Translations under genes and position numbers: made by a program
Origin: Candidatus Microthrix parvicella Bio17-1
GTDB taxonomy: Bacteria; Actinomycetota; Acidimicrobiia; Acidimicrobiales; Microtrichaceae
Direction of reading: 5' to 3'
DNA: 64,000 nucleotides
NCBI RefSeq assembly: GCF_000299415.1
Contig: NZ_AMPG01000001.1
Span: 620,001 to 684,000, forward strand
Part shown: positions 9,053-17,329 of the stretch, piece after piece
How the letters are laid out: each line of letters starts with the position of its first letter
Position numbering within the stretch: position 1 is the stretch's first letter
Notes under the pieces: model-generated
The model's input: only the letters and a program-made list of their open reading frames with translations
What the model was told of the DNA's origin: nothing
The model's database searches: none

Positions 9053-9582
9053 CAGCGATGCTCCAACATCGCCATCAGCGCCGCCCACTGGCCCGGCGTG
9101 ATCACCGACGGGTTGCCGATTCGGGGCACGCGCCGAACCTCCAGCGAGCGCAACGCCCCCACGGCGTCGATGCGCTCCACCGGTACCGGCACCTCCAGAA
9201 CCCGCAACGCCACCCCAACCCTCGGGCGGGGACGGTCCCGCTCCGAGGGGCTGACCCAGCGATGGTCGTCGGGATCACCGGGACGCTCAGCGGCGAGATC
9301 CGGAGGTTCGTTCACCTGCCCGATCGCCACCACGCCCGAGGGGCCGGACCACCCCCTGGTGCGCCACAGCACCACCGGGTCGCCGTCGTTGATGAGACCC
9401 ACCCGATAGCTGAACGCCAGACGCCACGACGTCGGCACGTCGCCCTCGGCCAGGGCGGCCTCCAGGTCCCACACTCCGGGTGCCGCCTTCAGCAACCATC
9501 CGCCGATTTCGGTGCCGTCACGGAGCCGGCGCACCTCCACGGGATCGCCGGGGGATGTACTCAGCGCTTCCAGAACTTCCAT
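9052..9582 (-). CDS. EVE/PUA-like domain protein
   Basis: A 176-residue protein. The middle part (FSYRVGLINDGDPVVLWRTRGWSGPSG followed by VVAIGQV) has the pattern of EVE domains, PUA-fold modules that bind modified bases in nucleic acid. The flanking Pro/Arg-rich region and C-terminal helix (GQWAALMAMLEHR) are unremarkable. The start overlaps the end of the upstream gene by 22 bp, indicating translational coupling with the Cys-containing protein at 9561-9908. EVE proteins often sit near defence or nucleic-acid modification genes, but none is adjacent here. The family call is by pattern only. Confidence 0.5.
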   Translation of the reverse strand: MEVLEALSTSPGDPVEVRRLRDGTEIGGWLLKAAPGVWDLEAALAEGDVPTSWRLAFSYRVGLINDGDPVVLWRTRGWSGPSGVVAIGQVNEPPDLAAERPGDPDDHRWVSPSERDRPRPRVGVALRVLEVPVPVERIDAVGALRSLEVRRVPRIGNPSVITPGQWAALMAMLEHR

Positions 9583-9908
9583 CGTTTCGGGCGAGCGGCC
9601 TTCTCGCGGTCGGCATCCACCTCCGACCGGATGCGCGGCCCGGCCTCGTTCACGATGTCCTCGGCGGCATCGAGCAGCGCTGCGATGGAGGGGTCCTCAC
9701 CAACGCTCTTGGGGGCCTCCGGCGTGGGTGGCGTGATCAGGGAACCGTGCTTCCAGTTGATGTCGGCCAGGCGGGGCGTGAACGCCTCGCAATTCTCTGG
9801 ACAGCGCCACGGCGCCTCCGGCGCAAGGTCCAGGTCGCACTTTCGCACTGTTTCGCCGTTTGGGTAGCTGCGGCTCTCGTAGTACTTGCAGTTCTCCCGC
9901 ATGGGCAT
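9561..9908 (-). CDS. Small Cys-containing hypothetical protein
   Basis: A 115-residue protein. The first 45 residues hold conserved-looking cysteines (ENCKYYESRSYPNGETVRKC, WRCPENCEAF) in a pattern suggesting metal binding or disulfides. A helical segment and a strongly basic tail (RPKRWKFWKR) follow. The start is the ATG at 9908, with GGAAGG about 11 nt upstream; the frame is open further upstream but composition changes there. It is translationally coupled to the EVE-like gene. The protein resembles small actinobacterial hypotheticals of unknown role. Confidence 0.6.
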   Translation of the reverse strand: MPMRENCKYYESRSYPNGETVRKCDLDLAPEAPWRCPENCEAFTPRLADINWKHGSLITPPTPEAPKSVGEDPSIAALLDAAEDIVNEAGPRIRSEVDADREKAARPKRWKFWKR

Positions 9909-10040
9909 CGTGGGGGCATCCTTCCAGATCGACCCTCCCACGATATTGCCGTACCACCGCGATCGAACGGCACCACCCACCGACAGCGGATGCCCGGTCT
10001 CCGCCGCCCCACCGGCACCCGGCGTCGATAAGGTGGGCAC

Positions 10041-10550
10041 GTGAGCGTGCAAGACACCCAACCGGCCCACCAGGTGGTCGATCCGGGCGGGCCGCCCGTC
10101 GAGGGTCTCACTTCGGTGACCCCTGGGCTTTCCCCTTCGATGCGCCGGCTCGCACCGGTGGCGACCGGTGCGTTCACAGCGCTGGCAACGCTCGGCATCA
10201 TGTGGTGGAACCCGGGCGACACCGGCTTCCCCCTGTGCCCGTCGAAGTTTCTGCTCGGCATCGACTGCCCCTTCTGCGGAGCGACACGAGCCACTGCGGC
10301 CTTGGCCCGCGGTCACCTCGGCCGGGCCTTTGATCACAACGCCCTCTGGACCGCCATGGTGCCGTTCGTCGTGGCCTGGTTCATGGTCTGGGTGTTCGTC
10401 GCCTTCACCGATCGGCCGATGCCGAAGGTTTCACTCCCGCGCTGGGTGTGGGTGTCGGTGCTGGTGGCACTGGCGGCCTTCGGGGTGGCGCGAAACCTGG
10501 ATGTGTCCCCGCTGACCCGTTGGCTCGGCGCCGATTCGGTTTCGATCTAG
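10041..10550 (+). CDS. DUF2752 membrane protein
   Basis: A 169-residue protein starting at GTG 10041. It has about three membrane helices and the DUF2752 signature, a Cys-rich stretch between helices (CPSKFLLGIDCPFCGATRATAALARGH). The function of DUF2752 is unknown; the conserved Cys residues suggest metal or redox chemistry at the membrane. The first ~30 residues are a non-conserved cytoplasmic tail. A 6-bp hairpin (10549-10565) overlaps the stop codon. It converges with the carbonic-anhydrase-like gene. Confidence 0.85.
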   Translation: MSVQDTQPAHQVVDPGGPPVEGLTSVTPGLSPSMRRLAPVATGAFTALATLGIMWWNPGDTGFPLCPSKFLLGIDCPFCGATRATAALARGHLGRAFDHNALWTAMVPFVVAWFMVWVFVAFTDRPMPKVSLPRWVWVSVLVALAAFGVARNLDVSPLTRWLGADSVSI

Positions 10551-10565
10551 CCACCCCACGTGGCT
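10549..10565 (+). terminator. Short hairpin at the end of the DUF2752 gene
   Basis: AGCCAC / GTGGCT, a 6-bp stem with a 5-nt loop starting inside the stop codon region. A second inverted pair (GATCCCG at 10567-10573 and CGGGATC at 10594-10600) follows, covering the end of the convergent gene. There is no U-tract; this is a weak prediction. Confidence 0.35.
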
Positions 10566-10582
10566 CGATCCCGACCCGGTCG

Positions 10583-11113
10583 CTACCCGCTACCGGGATC
10601 AACCACCCGGAGCGACTCCAGATACCACCTGGCCTTCTCGACATAGACGGCCACCCCCTCCGACCACTGGTCGAAGGAGGCCATGCCCTCGGAGATGACC
10701 GCCGGCACGCCCAGCGCACGTGCGCCCGCTGGGACCGTCTTGTTGTTGCCCACCAGCGCGCCGGCCCCGACCAGGGCCGCTTCGCCGACCACCGCCCGGT
10801 GCAACACGATCGACCCCGAGCCCACCAGCGCCCGGTGCTCCACCCGGCAGCCCTCCAGGTGGGCGTTGTGGCCGATGGTCACCTCATCTCCGATCCAGGT
10901 GGGCGACCAGGGAATCGTGTGCACGATGGTGCCATCCTGGACCGAGGTTCGAGCGCCGACCACGATCGGGCCGTTGTCGCCTCGGAGTACCGCCGTGGGC
11001 CACACCGAACTGTGCTCCCCGATCGTGACATCACCAATCACCACGGCATCGGGATGAACGAACGCACTCGGCGCGATGGTCGGTTCGAATTCGCCGATGC
11101 CGTAGAGCGTCAT
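10583..11113 (-). CDS. Gamma-type carbonic anhydrase family protein (hexapeptide repeats)
   Basis: A 176-residue left-handed beta-helix protein. Hexapeptide turns run through GDVTIGEHSSVWPTAVLRGD, IVVGARTSVQDGTIVH and DEVTIGHNAHLEGC. The three zinc His positions of the CamH/YrdA group are present (in DGTIVH, TIGHNAHLEGC). Family members bind a metal at trimer interfaces; some are carbonic anhydrases and some have no proven activity. The ATG at 11113 lies 4 bp beyond the stop of the flavin reductase gene, and an ATG at 11137 would overlap it. It is the downstream gene of that pair. Confidence 0.85.
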   Translation of the reverse strand: MTLYGIGEFEPTIAPSAFVHPDAVVIGDVTIGEHSSVWPTAVLRGDNGPIVVGARTSVQDGTIVHTIPWSPTWIGDEVTIGHNAHLEGCRVEHRALVGSGSIVLHRAVVGEAALVGAGALVGNNKTVPAGARALGVPAVISEGMASFDQWSEGVAVYVEKARWYLESLRVVDPGSG

Positions 11114-11117
11114 CGGT

Positions 11118-11672
11118 TTACGACGCCGCCCGCTCATCGGTGGCAGCGCCTGAAACCGCACCGCCGACCTCACCGTTGGACCCTCCCTGGACCTGCACGA
11201 AACCACCGAACAAACGTCGGTGAAAGATCAGCGGCTCGAGGTTGTCACCGGCCACATCGAAGGCCTCAACACGTCCAACCACCAGGTCGTGGTCACCCGC
11301 CGGGTGGATGGCATCGATGGTGCAATCCACCCAGGCCGGCACGCCGTCGAGCAGCGGTGCCCCGCTGACGGGCGCGTCACCATGACTGATCCCCTCAAAG
11401 CGATCTCCCGGCCCGGACATGCGGGCTGACAACTCCAGCTGATGGGTGCCCAGCACGTTGACGCAGAACGAGCCGGTTCGCTTGATGGCCGACCAGGTGT
11501 ACGAGTTGCGTCCTGCGGCAAAACCCACCAACAACGGATCGAGCGACACCGAGAAGAACGAACCCACGACGAACCCAACCGGTCCATCCGACGTTCGAGA
11601 GGTGACGACGGTGACCCCGGTCGGGAAGTGTCCGAGACACTCCCGAAACGCCTCCGCGTCGCTGATCGCCAC
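11118..11672 (-). CDS. Flavin reductase family protein (FMN-binding split barrel)
   Basis: A 184-residue protein of the HpaC/RutF type, which reduces FMN or FAD with NAD(P)H for a partner monooxygenase. The typical pattern is present: FPTGVTVVTSR, GFVVGSFFSVSLDPLLVGF, and the NADH-side segment SFCVNVLG. The start is a GTG at 11672 with GGGAG 8 nt upstream. The C-terminal ~20 residues are a Gly/Ala tail. No monooxygenase oxygenase component is adjacent, so the partner is unknown. It is followed within 5 bp by the gamma-CA-like gene. Confidence 0.85.
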   Translation of the reverse strand: MAISDAEAFRECLGHFPTGVTVVTSRTSDGPVGFVVGSFFSVSLDPLLVGFAAGRNSYTWSAIKRTGSFCVNVLGTHQLELSARMSGPGDRFEGISHGDAPVSGAPLLDGVPAWVDCTIDAIHPAGDHDLVVGRVEAFDVAGDNLEPLIFHRRLFGGFVQVQGGSNGEVGGAVSGAATDERAAS

Positions 11673-11757
11673 AGCTCATCTCCCTTGAAATCGGTCTCGC
11701 CCATGAACCTGGTCGACCACCTCAGTGTAGTTCAGCGGTTTCGCACGCCCGATCGCT

Positions 11758-12726
11758 TCATCGGTTCGCCAGCACCGAGACGGCGACACCCGATGCTCTT
11801 GCGACCTCAGTGCCGACACCCAAATCCGGAGCTACAGCTGTGGAGGGTTCTACGTCGGAAGGCGGACGCATCGACAACGTCAACCCCTCCGACGCTGCGA
11901 TCACTTCGCTCACACCCAAGTCCGCTGCATGGAGGGAGGCGGCGTCGGCCAGGGCATCGATCGTGTCGTCATCGTGGCTCGGGTCGTGATGAAACAGCGC
12001 CAGGCGCCGGGCACCGCATTGCGCCGCAACCCGAACTGCATATTTCACGGTGCAATGGCCCCAGTCGGATTTTGCCTCAAAATCAACGGCATCAAACTGT
12101 GCGTCGTGAATGAGCAGGTCGACGTCTCTGGCCAACTCCAGCACTGCGGGTGCAACGTCGATGGCCTCAGGGCCCGGCTGCTGGTGGTCGGGCACGTACG
12201 CCACCGACACTCCACCGGCCTCGATGCGGTACCCCAAGGTCCGACCGCAGTGGGGAACCTCGGCGGAGGTCACGTGCGCCGACCCGATAGAGAACGGCTC
12301 CCGGGGGGTGGACCGCACGGTGACCTCACCTCGCAGCGCGTCCAGCGACACCGGAAAAAACGGTGGTGCCAAAAACGACCGCACGGCCTCATCAGCCTCG
12401 ACCTCGACGCCGTGTTGGGCGGTGGCCGGTGCAAAGACCTCCAACTTCGACCCGGGAGCCAGCACGGGCGTGAAGAATGGAAGCCCCTGAATGTGATCCC
12501 AGTGCAGGTGGGATACCAGCGCGGTGCCTTGAAATGGCACCGATGGATCGTGGCTGCGACCGAAGAACCGCAAGCCGGTGCCAAGGTCACAGATGATCGG
12601 ATGCTCACCGGGCTGCTCCAAGACCACGCAGGCCGTATTGCCGCCGTAGCGCTGCAATGCCGGCTCGCAGCTGGGCGTCGAGCCCCGAACCCCGTAAAAC
12701 GTGACGTTGAGCGTGGCGTCCTCCAA
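11758..12726 (-). CDS. MBL-fold metallohydrolase
   Basis: A 322-residue metallo-beta-lactamase fold protein. It starts with the phage-tail/PhnP-type opening (VTFYGVRGSTPSC), then the zinc motif LVSHLHWDHIQGLPFF. A later Asp/His pair (LLIHDAQFD, DWGHCTVKYAVRVA and LFHHDPSHDD) completes the two-metal site. This group resembles 'MBL fold, GVRGSTP' hydrolases, sometimes phosphodiesterases. The start is uncertain: TTG at 12726 gives the best N-terminus but has poor spacing, and an out-of-frame ATG lies at 12749. The C-terminal ~30 residues are variable. Confidence 0.8.
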   Translation of the reverse strand: MEDATLNVTFYGVRGSTPSCEPALQRYGGNTACVVLEQPGEHPIICDLGTGLRFFGRSHDPSVPFQGTALVSHLHWDHIQGLPFFTPVLAPGSKLEVFAPATAQHGVEVEADEAVRSFLAPPFFPVSLDALRGEVTVRSTPREPFSIGSAHVTSAEVPHCGRTLGYRIEAGGVSVAYVPDHQQPGPEAIDVAPAVLELARDVDLLIHDAQFDAVDFEAKSDWGHCTVKYAVRVAAQCGARRLALFHHDPSHDDDTIDALADAASLHAADLGVSEVIAASEGLTLSMRPPSDVEPSTAVAPDLGVGTEVARASGVAVSVLANR

Positions 12727-12961
12727 GCCTCGATGTCACGATCGGTCATCGACCGACCGCCCCCTCCCAGCTACCAGTGTGCCCGCTGCACGAACCTTGG
12801 CCGGGTCGGCCACAACGGATCGAGACCCGCCAACAACGTCCCCGGGTCCGCTTCACATCTTCGGCCACTCTGAAATTCATCGTAACTTCCCCAAGCAGTC
12901 GAGTCGTGTGACATGTTGCACGTCACGCGAGGGATAGAGTGCGGCCGGTCGAGGGGGTCCG

Positions 12962-14410
12962 ATGAGTGACGACGACGCACTGCTGGCGGTGGTCAAGGCG
13001 GATTGCCCCACCTGTGTCATGGCCACTCCCGCCCTTCAGCGGTTGGCCGCACAGGGCGCCTCGCTGCTGAGCCAGGACGACCCGCACTTCCCGGAGGGCA
13101 TTGCCCACGTCACCGACGACACCGACCTCGTGTTGTCGGCTCGGTGGGGCATCGAGGTGGTTCCCACGCTGCTCCGGGTGAGTGACGGCGTCGAGGTCGA
13201 CCGGGTGGAGGGTTGGGACCGGGCACGCTGGGTCGAGGTGTCCGGCATTGACGGCCTGGGCGCCGGGCTCCCCGACCGCCGGCCGGGCTGCGGTTCACTC
13301 ACGCTGGATCCGTCGCGGGCCGACGAGTTGTTGGTGCGGGCGCGCTCGGACGAGTTGATCGGCCGCCGCATCACCCTCACCGCCCTGGAGGACGACGCAG
13401 ATGCCTACGAGGCCAGGGGTTGGAGCGACGGCCTGCCCGTGGTGCCCCCCACCGAGGCCCGAGTGCTCCGCATGTTGGAGTGCACCGACCGGACCCCCGG
13501 CGACGTCGTGGCCATCGTCCCCCCCGACCTCACCCCTGCCACCGTGGAAAAGGTGGCGATCAACGCCGTGCTGGCGGGTTGTCGCCCGGAGTACCTACCC
13601 GTGGTACTGACCGCGGTGGAGGCGGCATGCACCGATGCCTTCAACATGCACGGGCTGCTGGCCACCACCTGGTTCGCGGGTCCGATGGTGGTGGTGTCAG
13701 GGCCGATCGCCCGCGACATTTCGATGAACGACGGCCTGGGTGCGCTCGGGCAGGGCAACCGGGCCAACGCCACCATCGGCCGGGCCCTCAACCTGGTGGT
13801 TCGCAACATCGGAGGGGGTCGTCCGGGCGGGGTCGACCGGGCCACGCTTGGCAATCCAGGCAAGTACACCTTCTGTTTCGCCGAGACGCCCGCGCCGGAT
13901 CCCGACTGGCCGAACCAGGCCACCGAGACGGGCCTCGCTCCCGACACGTCGGCGGTCACGCTGGTTGCCGCTGAGGGGGTGACGGGCATCATCGATCAGC
14001 TCTCCCGTACTCCCGAGTCGCTGGCACGAAGCTTCGCCGAGGTGCTGGCCACCGTCGCCCATCCCAAGCTCGCCTTCATCTTCGACGCCTCACTGGTGAT
14101 CTCGCCCGAGCACCTGCGGGTGTTCCGCGAAGCCGGGTGGAACAAAGCCCGACTGAGGGGGGAGTTGTCCAAGCTGCTCACGCTGGATGGCGCGGATTTG
14201 GTCCGAGGCGCTCGTGACATCGCCGAGGGCATGCCCGAAGGGTTCTGCGGCGGCACGCTGCCAAAGTTTCGCGAAGGCGGCCTGTCCATCTTTCAGGCCG
14301 GAGGCGGCGCCGGCATGTTCTCGGCCGTGATCGGCGGCTGGGCGGCGGGCGACCTGGGATCGACGCCGGTGACGCTGCCGATTCATACGCCCGAGGAGGC
14401 AACCACATGA
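12962..14410 (+). CDS. Thioredoxin-like/large-domain fusion, operon partner of the UGSC selenoprotein
   Basis: A 482-residue protein with a GAGGGGG ribosome-binding site. Residues ~1-110 look like a thioredoxin fold with a CPTC motif (KADCPTCVMATPALQRL) and a cis-Pro strand (GIEVVPTLLRV). Residues ~150-470 are one large conserved domain (SDGLPVVPPTEARVLRML, DLTPATVEKVAINAVLAGC, NDGLGALGQGNRANATIGRALNLV) that I have seen only described as hypothetical. The stop overlaps the next start (ATGA at 14407-14410), so the two products are made together. With a Cys pair here and Sec in its partner, a shared redox function is likely. The substrate is unknown. Confidence 0.7.
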   Translation: MSDDDALLAVVKADCPTCVMATPALQRLAAQGASLLSQDDPHFPEGIAHVTDDTDLVLSARWGIEVVPTLLRVSDGVEVDRVEGWDRARWVEVSGIDGLGAGLPDRRPGCGSLTLDPSRADELLVRARSDELIGRRITLTALEDDADAYEARGWSDGLPVVPPTEARVLRMLECTDRTPGDVVAIVPPDLTPATVEKVAINAVLAGCRPEYLPVVLTAVEAACTDAFNMHGLLATTWFAGPMVVVSGPIARDISMNDGLGALGQGNRANATIGRALNLVVRNIGGGRPGGVDRATLGNPGKYTFCFAETPAPDPDWPNQATETGLAPDTSAVTLVAAEGVTGIIDQLSRTPESLARSFAEVLATVAHPKLAFIFDASLVISPEHLRVFREAGWNKARLRGELSKLLTLDGADLVRGARDIAEGMPEGFCGGTLPKFREGGLSIFQAGGGAGMFSAVIGGWAAGDLGSTPVTLPIHTPEEATT

Positions 14411-15003
14411 CCACCAGGCCCGCTTCGACCGCCGATCCGATTCCAGGCGCTCAGCCCATGCCCGGCGAGCGCACCGTGCTCGATCCCACCGGCGAACGCT
14501 CCGAGGCCATCCGCGAGCTCAGCGCCCGGCCCCCCTCGTTGGACGGGCTCACAGTGGGCCTGCTCGACATCTCCAAGCCCCGCGGGAACGTGTTTCTCGA
14601 CCGCATCGAGGCGGTGTTCGAGGAGCGGGGTATCAGCACCAAGCGCTACCGCAAACCCACGTTCACCAAACCGGCACACCCCGACCTGCGAGCCGAGATC
14701 GCCCGGGAGTGCGGGGCCATCGTCGAGGCGCTCGCCGATTGAGGCAGTTGCACGTCGTGCAGTGTGCACGACCTGGACGATCTGGAGCGACGGGGCGTGC
14801 CGTCGGTGTTCGTGGCCTCAACCGAGTTCATCGACGCTGCCGATACCCAACGGGCAGCCCTGGGGTCCGCGGTGCGTGGTGTCTTCGTGGCCCATCCCAT
14901 TCAGGACCGCACCGATGAGGAGATGGCTGCGTTGGCCGACGGCGCCGTCGACGATCTGATCGCCGCCCTCACCGGTGGACCCTCACCATCTCCGGCCCCC
15001 TGA
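14407..15003 (+). CDS. UGSC-family selenoprotein with in-frame UGA (Sec112)
   Basis: The frame from ATG 14407 meets a TGA at 14740-14742 and continues open to a TGA at 15001-15003. Reading the first TGA as selenocysteine gives a 198-residue protein with ALAD-U-GSCTSCSVHDLDDL, exactly the Sec-Gly-Ser-Cys motif for which the UGSC (seleno)protein family is named. Both halves look conserved: before it, LLDISKPRGNVFLDRIEAVFEE and RECGAIVEALAD; after it, LERRGVPSVFVAST and RGVFVAHPI. A perfect hairpin suited to a bacterial SECIS starts 11 nt after the UGA. A standard gene finder would report two broken pieces. The gene is translationally coupled to the upstream fusion protein. The Sec machinery must be elsewhere in the genome. 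Confidence 0.88.
14740..14772 (+). promoter_or_regulatory. UGA codon and candidate bacterial SECIS hairpin
   Basis: After the UGA (14740-14742) there is an 11-nt spacer, then GTCGTGCA (14754-14761), a GTG loop (14762-14764) and TGCACGAC (14765-14772): a perfect 8-bp stem. The apical loop is 20 nt from the UGA and contains GU, as expected for bacterial SECIS elements recognised by SelB. The stem also encodes SerCys-containing residues, so part of the conservation could be protein-driven. Confidence 0.7.
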
Positions 15004-15028
15004 TACACCACTCCCCGGCGCTCAACTT

Positions 15029-15337
15029 TTGTGGACCTCCGAATGGTCACCGGGCACCACGTGGCCATCCGCCAACCGGGCCGATCTGGCGCTGATCGCC
15101 AACCTGTCCCAGCGGATGCCGACTCCGGTGCCTCGCCTGGCGGTAGCAGCACACCTGCTGGACGCCGCCCATCCGGGCGATGCCCCGGCTACTGCTGCCC
15201 GGCGCCTGCTGCTCCTGGCACCGGCGCTGTTTGGGTCGCGACGCACCAGCGGCCGCTACGCCGGTCGTATCGCCGCCGCATGCGGTGCCCACCCGTCGGC
15301 ACAGCTGCGTTTCCGAGGGCCGGCCAGGACCCCATGA
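15029..15337 (+). CDS. Small uncharacterised ORF
   Basis: An open frame of about 100 residues in the 430-bp gap between the selenoprotein and the LMF gene. The translated middle (NRADLALIANLSQRMP, LAVAAHLLDAAHPGD, ARRLLLLAPALFGSRR) looks like real helical protein rather than noise. The start is unclear (TTG 15029, or a GTG at 14975 inside the previous gene), and I recognise no family. It could also be a fragment of a larger gene. After 15337 I see nothing coding before 15436, only the ribosome-binding site GGAGGAGTAGGAAGG of the next gene. Confidence 0.3.
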   Translation: MWTSEWSPGTTWPSANRADLALIANLSQRMPTPVPRLAVAAHLLDAAHPGDAPATAARRLLLLAPALFGSRRTSGRYAGRIAAACGAHPSAQLRFRGPARTP

Positions 15338-15435
15338 CGCCCGACTTCCCGTCAGACCTCGGCCCGACCGGGTTCTCCACGCTCCAGGTGGGTACCCGTC
15401 TGGTTGGCGATTTTCCGGAGGAGTAGGAAGGACCC

Positions 15436-16878
15436 ATGGATTGGTGGATGCCACCCGGCGACGCGTTGGCGAGGCTGGCGTTCACGCGGGGCCTGGCGCT
15501 CGTCTACCTGATCGCATTTGTCGCTGCGCTGCGACAGTTTCGCCCGCTCCTTGGCGAGCGGGGGCTGCTGCCGATCCCCCGCTTCATCGCAATCACCCCG
15601 TTCCGGCGGAGCCCCAGCGTGTTTCACGTGCACTACAGCGACCGGTTCTTTGCCGCTTCCTGCTGGGCCGGCATCGCGCTGGCCACGCTGGCGCTGGTTG
15701 GCCTGGTCGAACGATCACCGATCTGGACCTGGGTGCTGGTATGGGCGACGTTGTGGGCGCTCCAACTCTCCATCCTCAACGTCGGGCAGCGCTGGTACGG
15801 CTTTGGCTGGGAGATCCTGTTGGCCGAAGCCGGATTCCTTGCGATCTTCGTGGGGCCGGCGCACGTGGCCCCGCCGCTGGTGATCATGTGGGCCCTGCGT
15901 TGGCTGTTGTTTCGGGTTGAGTTCGGCGCCGGGCTGGTGAAGCTGCGGGGTGACCGATGCTGGCGCGATCTGACGTGTCTCGATTTTCACCACGAAACCC
16001 AGCCGATGCCCAACCCGTTCAGCCGCTCCTTTCACCGCCTGCCATCCAAGCTGCACCGGGTGGAGGTGCTGGCCAACCACGTCACTCAACTGGTGGTGGT
16101 GTTCGGGCTGTTCGCGCCCCAGCCGATAGCCACTGTTGCCGCGATGATCATCATCGTCACGCAGGGGTGGCTGATGCTCAGCGGCAACTTTGCGTGGCTC
16201 AACCTGCTGACCGCAGTGCTGGCGCTCGGCGCGTTGGACGGGCGGCTTCTGGCATGGCTGCTTCCGGTGGGGCAACCGATCGATCTGTCCAAACCCGCTT
16301 GGTTTGGCATCCTCACCGCTGCGGTTGCCGTGGGGCTGGTGGCGCTCAGTTACCAGCCGGTTCGAAATCTCCTGTCCAAACGGCAGCAGATGAACGCCAG
16401 CTTCGACTCGTTGCGCCTGGTCAACACCTACGGAGCGTTCGGCAGCGTCACCAAGGAGCGGCGCGAGGTGGTGTTCGAGGCCACCGATGACCCAAGCCCG
16501 GGCCCCGAGACCGTGTGGTTGGAGTACGAGTTCAAGGCCAAGCCCACCGACGTGTCCCGACGCCCCCCGCAGTTTGCGCCCTACCACCTGCGTCTCGACT
16601 GGCTGATGTGGTTCGTCGCGATCTCACCGGCCTACGGCGCCGGATGGCTGCAGCCGTTCGTCGAGCGCCTGGCCGCCAACGACCCCGGGACGCGTTCGCT
16701 GCTGCGCCGCTGTCCGTTTGAAGCTGAAGGCCCCGCCTTCGTTCGCGCTCGCCTGTATCGGTACCGGTTCACCAGCCGCGATGAGCGCCGGGCCACCGGC
16801 AACTGGTGGCACCGCACGTACATCCGGGAGTTGATCCGACCCGTCGGGGCGCCCCCGACCCGCTACTCGCCCCGGTAG
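15436..16878 (+). CDS. Lipase maturation factor (LMF) family membrane protein
   Basis: A 480-residue polytopic protein homologous to vertebrate LMF1/LMF2, which help lipases fold in the ER. The bacterial role is unknown. Landmarks: HYSDRFFAASCWAGIALATL near TM2, a conserved loop (NVGQRWYGFGWEILLAEAGFLAIF), RVEFGAGLVKLRGDRCWRDLTCLDFHHETQPMPNP, and a C-terminal soluble domain (LRLVNTYGAFGSVTKERREVVFE). All family blocks are present, so it looks intact. GGAGGAGTAGGAAGG precedes the ATG. Its end overlaps the convergent VOC gene by 16 bp. Confidence 0.9.
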   Translation: MDWWMPPGDALARLAFTRGLALVYLIAFVAALRQFRPLLGERGLLPIPRFIAITPFRRSPSVFHVHYSDRFFAASCWAGIALATLALVGLVERSPIWTWVLVWATLWALQLSILNVGQRWYGFGWEILLAEAGFLAIFVGPAHVAPPLVIMWALRWLLFRVEFGAGLVKLRGDRCWRDLTCLDFHHETQPMPNPFSRSFHRLPSKLHRVEVLANHVTQLVVVFGLFAPQPIATVAAMIIIVTQGWLMLSGNFAWLNLLTAVLALGALDGRLLAWLLPVGQPIDLSKPAWFGILTAAVAVGLVALSYQPVRNLLSKRQQMNASFDSLRLVNTYGAFGSVTKERREVVFEATDDPSPGPETVWLEYEFKAKPTDVSRRPPQFAPYHLRLDWLMWFVAISPAYGAGWLQPFVERLAANDPGTRSLLRRCPFEAEGPAFVRARLYRYRFTSRDERRATGNWWHRTYIRELIRPVGAPPTRYSPR

Positions 16879-17273
16879 TCGCCGAAGCTCCAGAGGTTGC
16901 CCTCGGCATCGGCGACCGTGCCGCCACGCCCCCCGTAGTCCTGGCCCTCCATCTGCCGAAACACCGAGGCGCCGGCAGCAACCGCCCGCTCAAACGCCTG
17001 ATCCGGGCCGGCCGTCACCACGTAGACCGCACCTCCTCCGGTGGGGCGTTGGGAAAATTCGTTGCCGTCACGCCCGGCGGTACCCAACATGACACCGCCC
17101 CCCTCGGGCCACCGCAGCTGGCAGTGCTCGATCACCGAGGCGTCTTCATCGTTCGGCACGACGATGGCGGCGGTGAAGCCGACCGCTTTCAAAAACTTGA
17201 TGGCAGCAGGTGCGTCGTTGTAGATCAGTGTGGGCCAGACCATGCTGGGCGTTTCGGTGATGTTGTTCTCCAT
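16863..17273 (-). CDS. VOC-superfamily (glyoxalase/PhnB-like) protein
   Basis: A 136-residue protein with the beta-alpha-beta-beta-beta pattern of vicinal-oxygen-chelate domains (WPTLIYNDAPAAIKFLKAVGF, VIEHCQLRWPEGGGVML, GGRGGTVADAEGNLWSFGDY). Members bind metals or act as resistance or isomerase proteins. The ATG at 17273 gives the family's usual N-terminus (MENNITETPSMVWPTLIY). It lies 57 bp downstream of the AraC-family regulator on the same strand, so the pair probably forms an operon in which the regulator controls the VOC protein. Confidence 0.8.
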   Translation of the reverse strand: MENNITETPSMVWPTLIYNDAPAAIKFLKAVGFTAAIVVPNDEDASVIEHCQLRWPEGGGVMLGTAGRDGNEFSQRPTGGGAVYVVTAGPDQAFERAVAAGASVFRQMEGQDYGGRGGTVADAEGNLWSFGDYRGE

Positions 17274-17329
17274 GTGCCCACCATGCCACCGCCCCACGTC
17301 GATGTCTTGAACAAATGTGACCTTGGCGA

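Noticed and set aside
8782-9867. A 361-codon plus-strand gene
   Set aside because: Only the first ~90 codons match Fur; the rest is antisense to the EVE-like gene and the gene upstream of it.
14764-15003. A separate 79-residue gene after the UGA
   Set aside because: It lacks a ribosome-binding site and its sequence is the C-terminal half of the UGSC selenoprotein.
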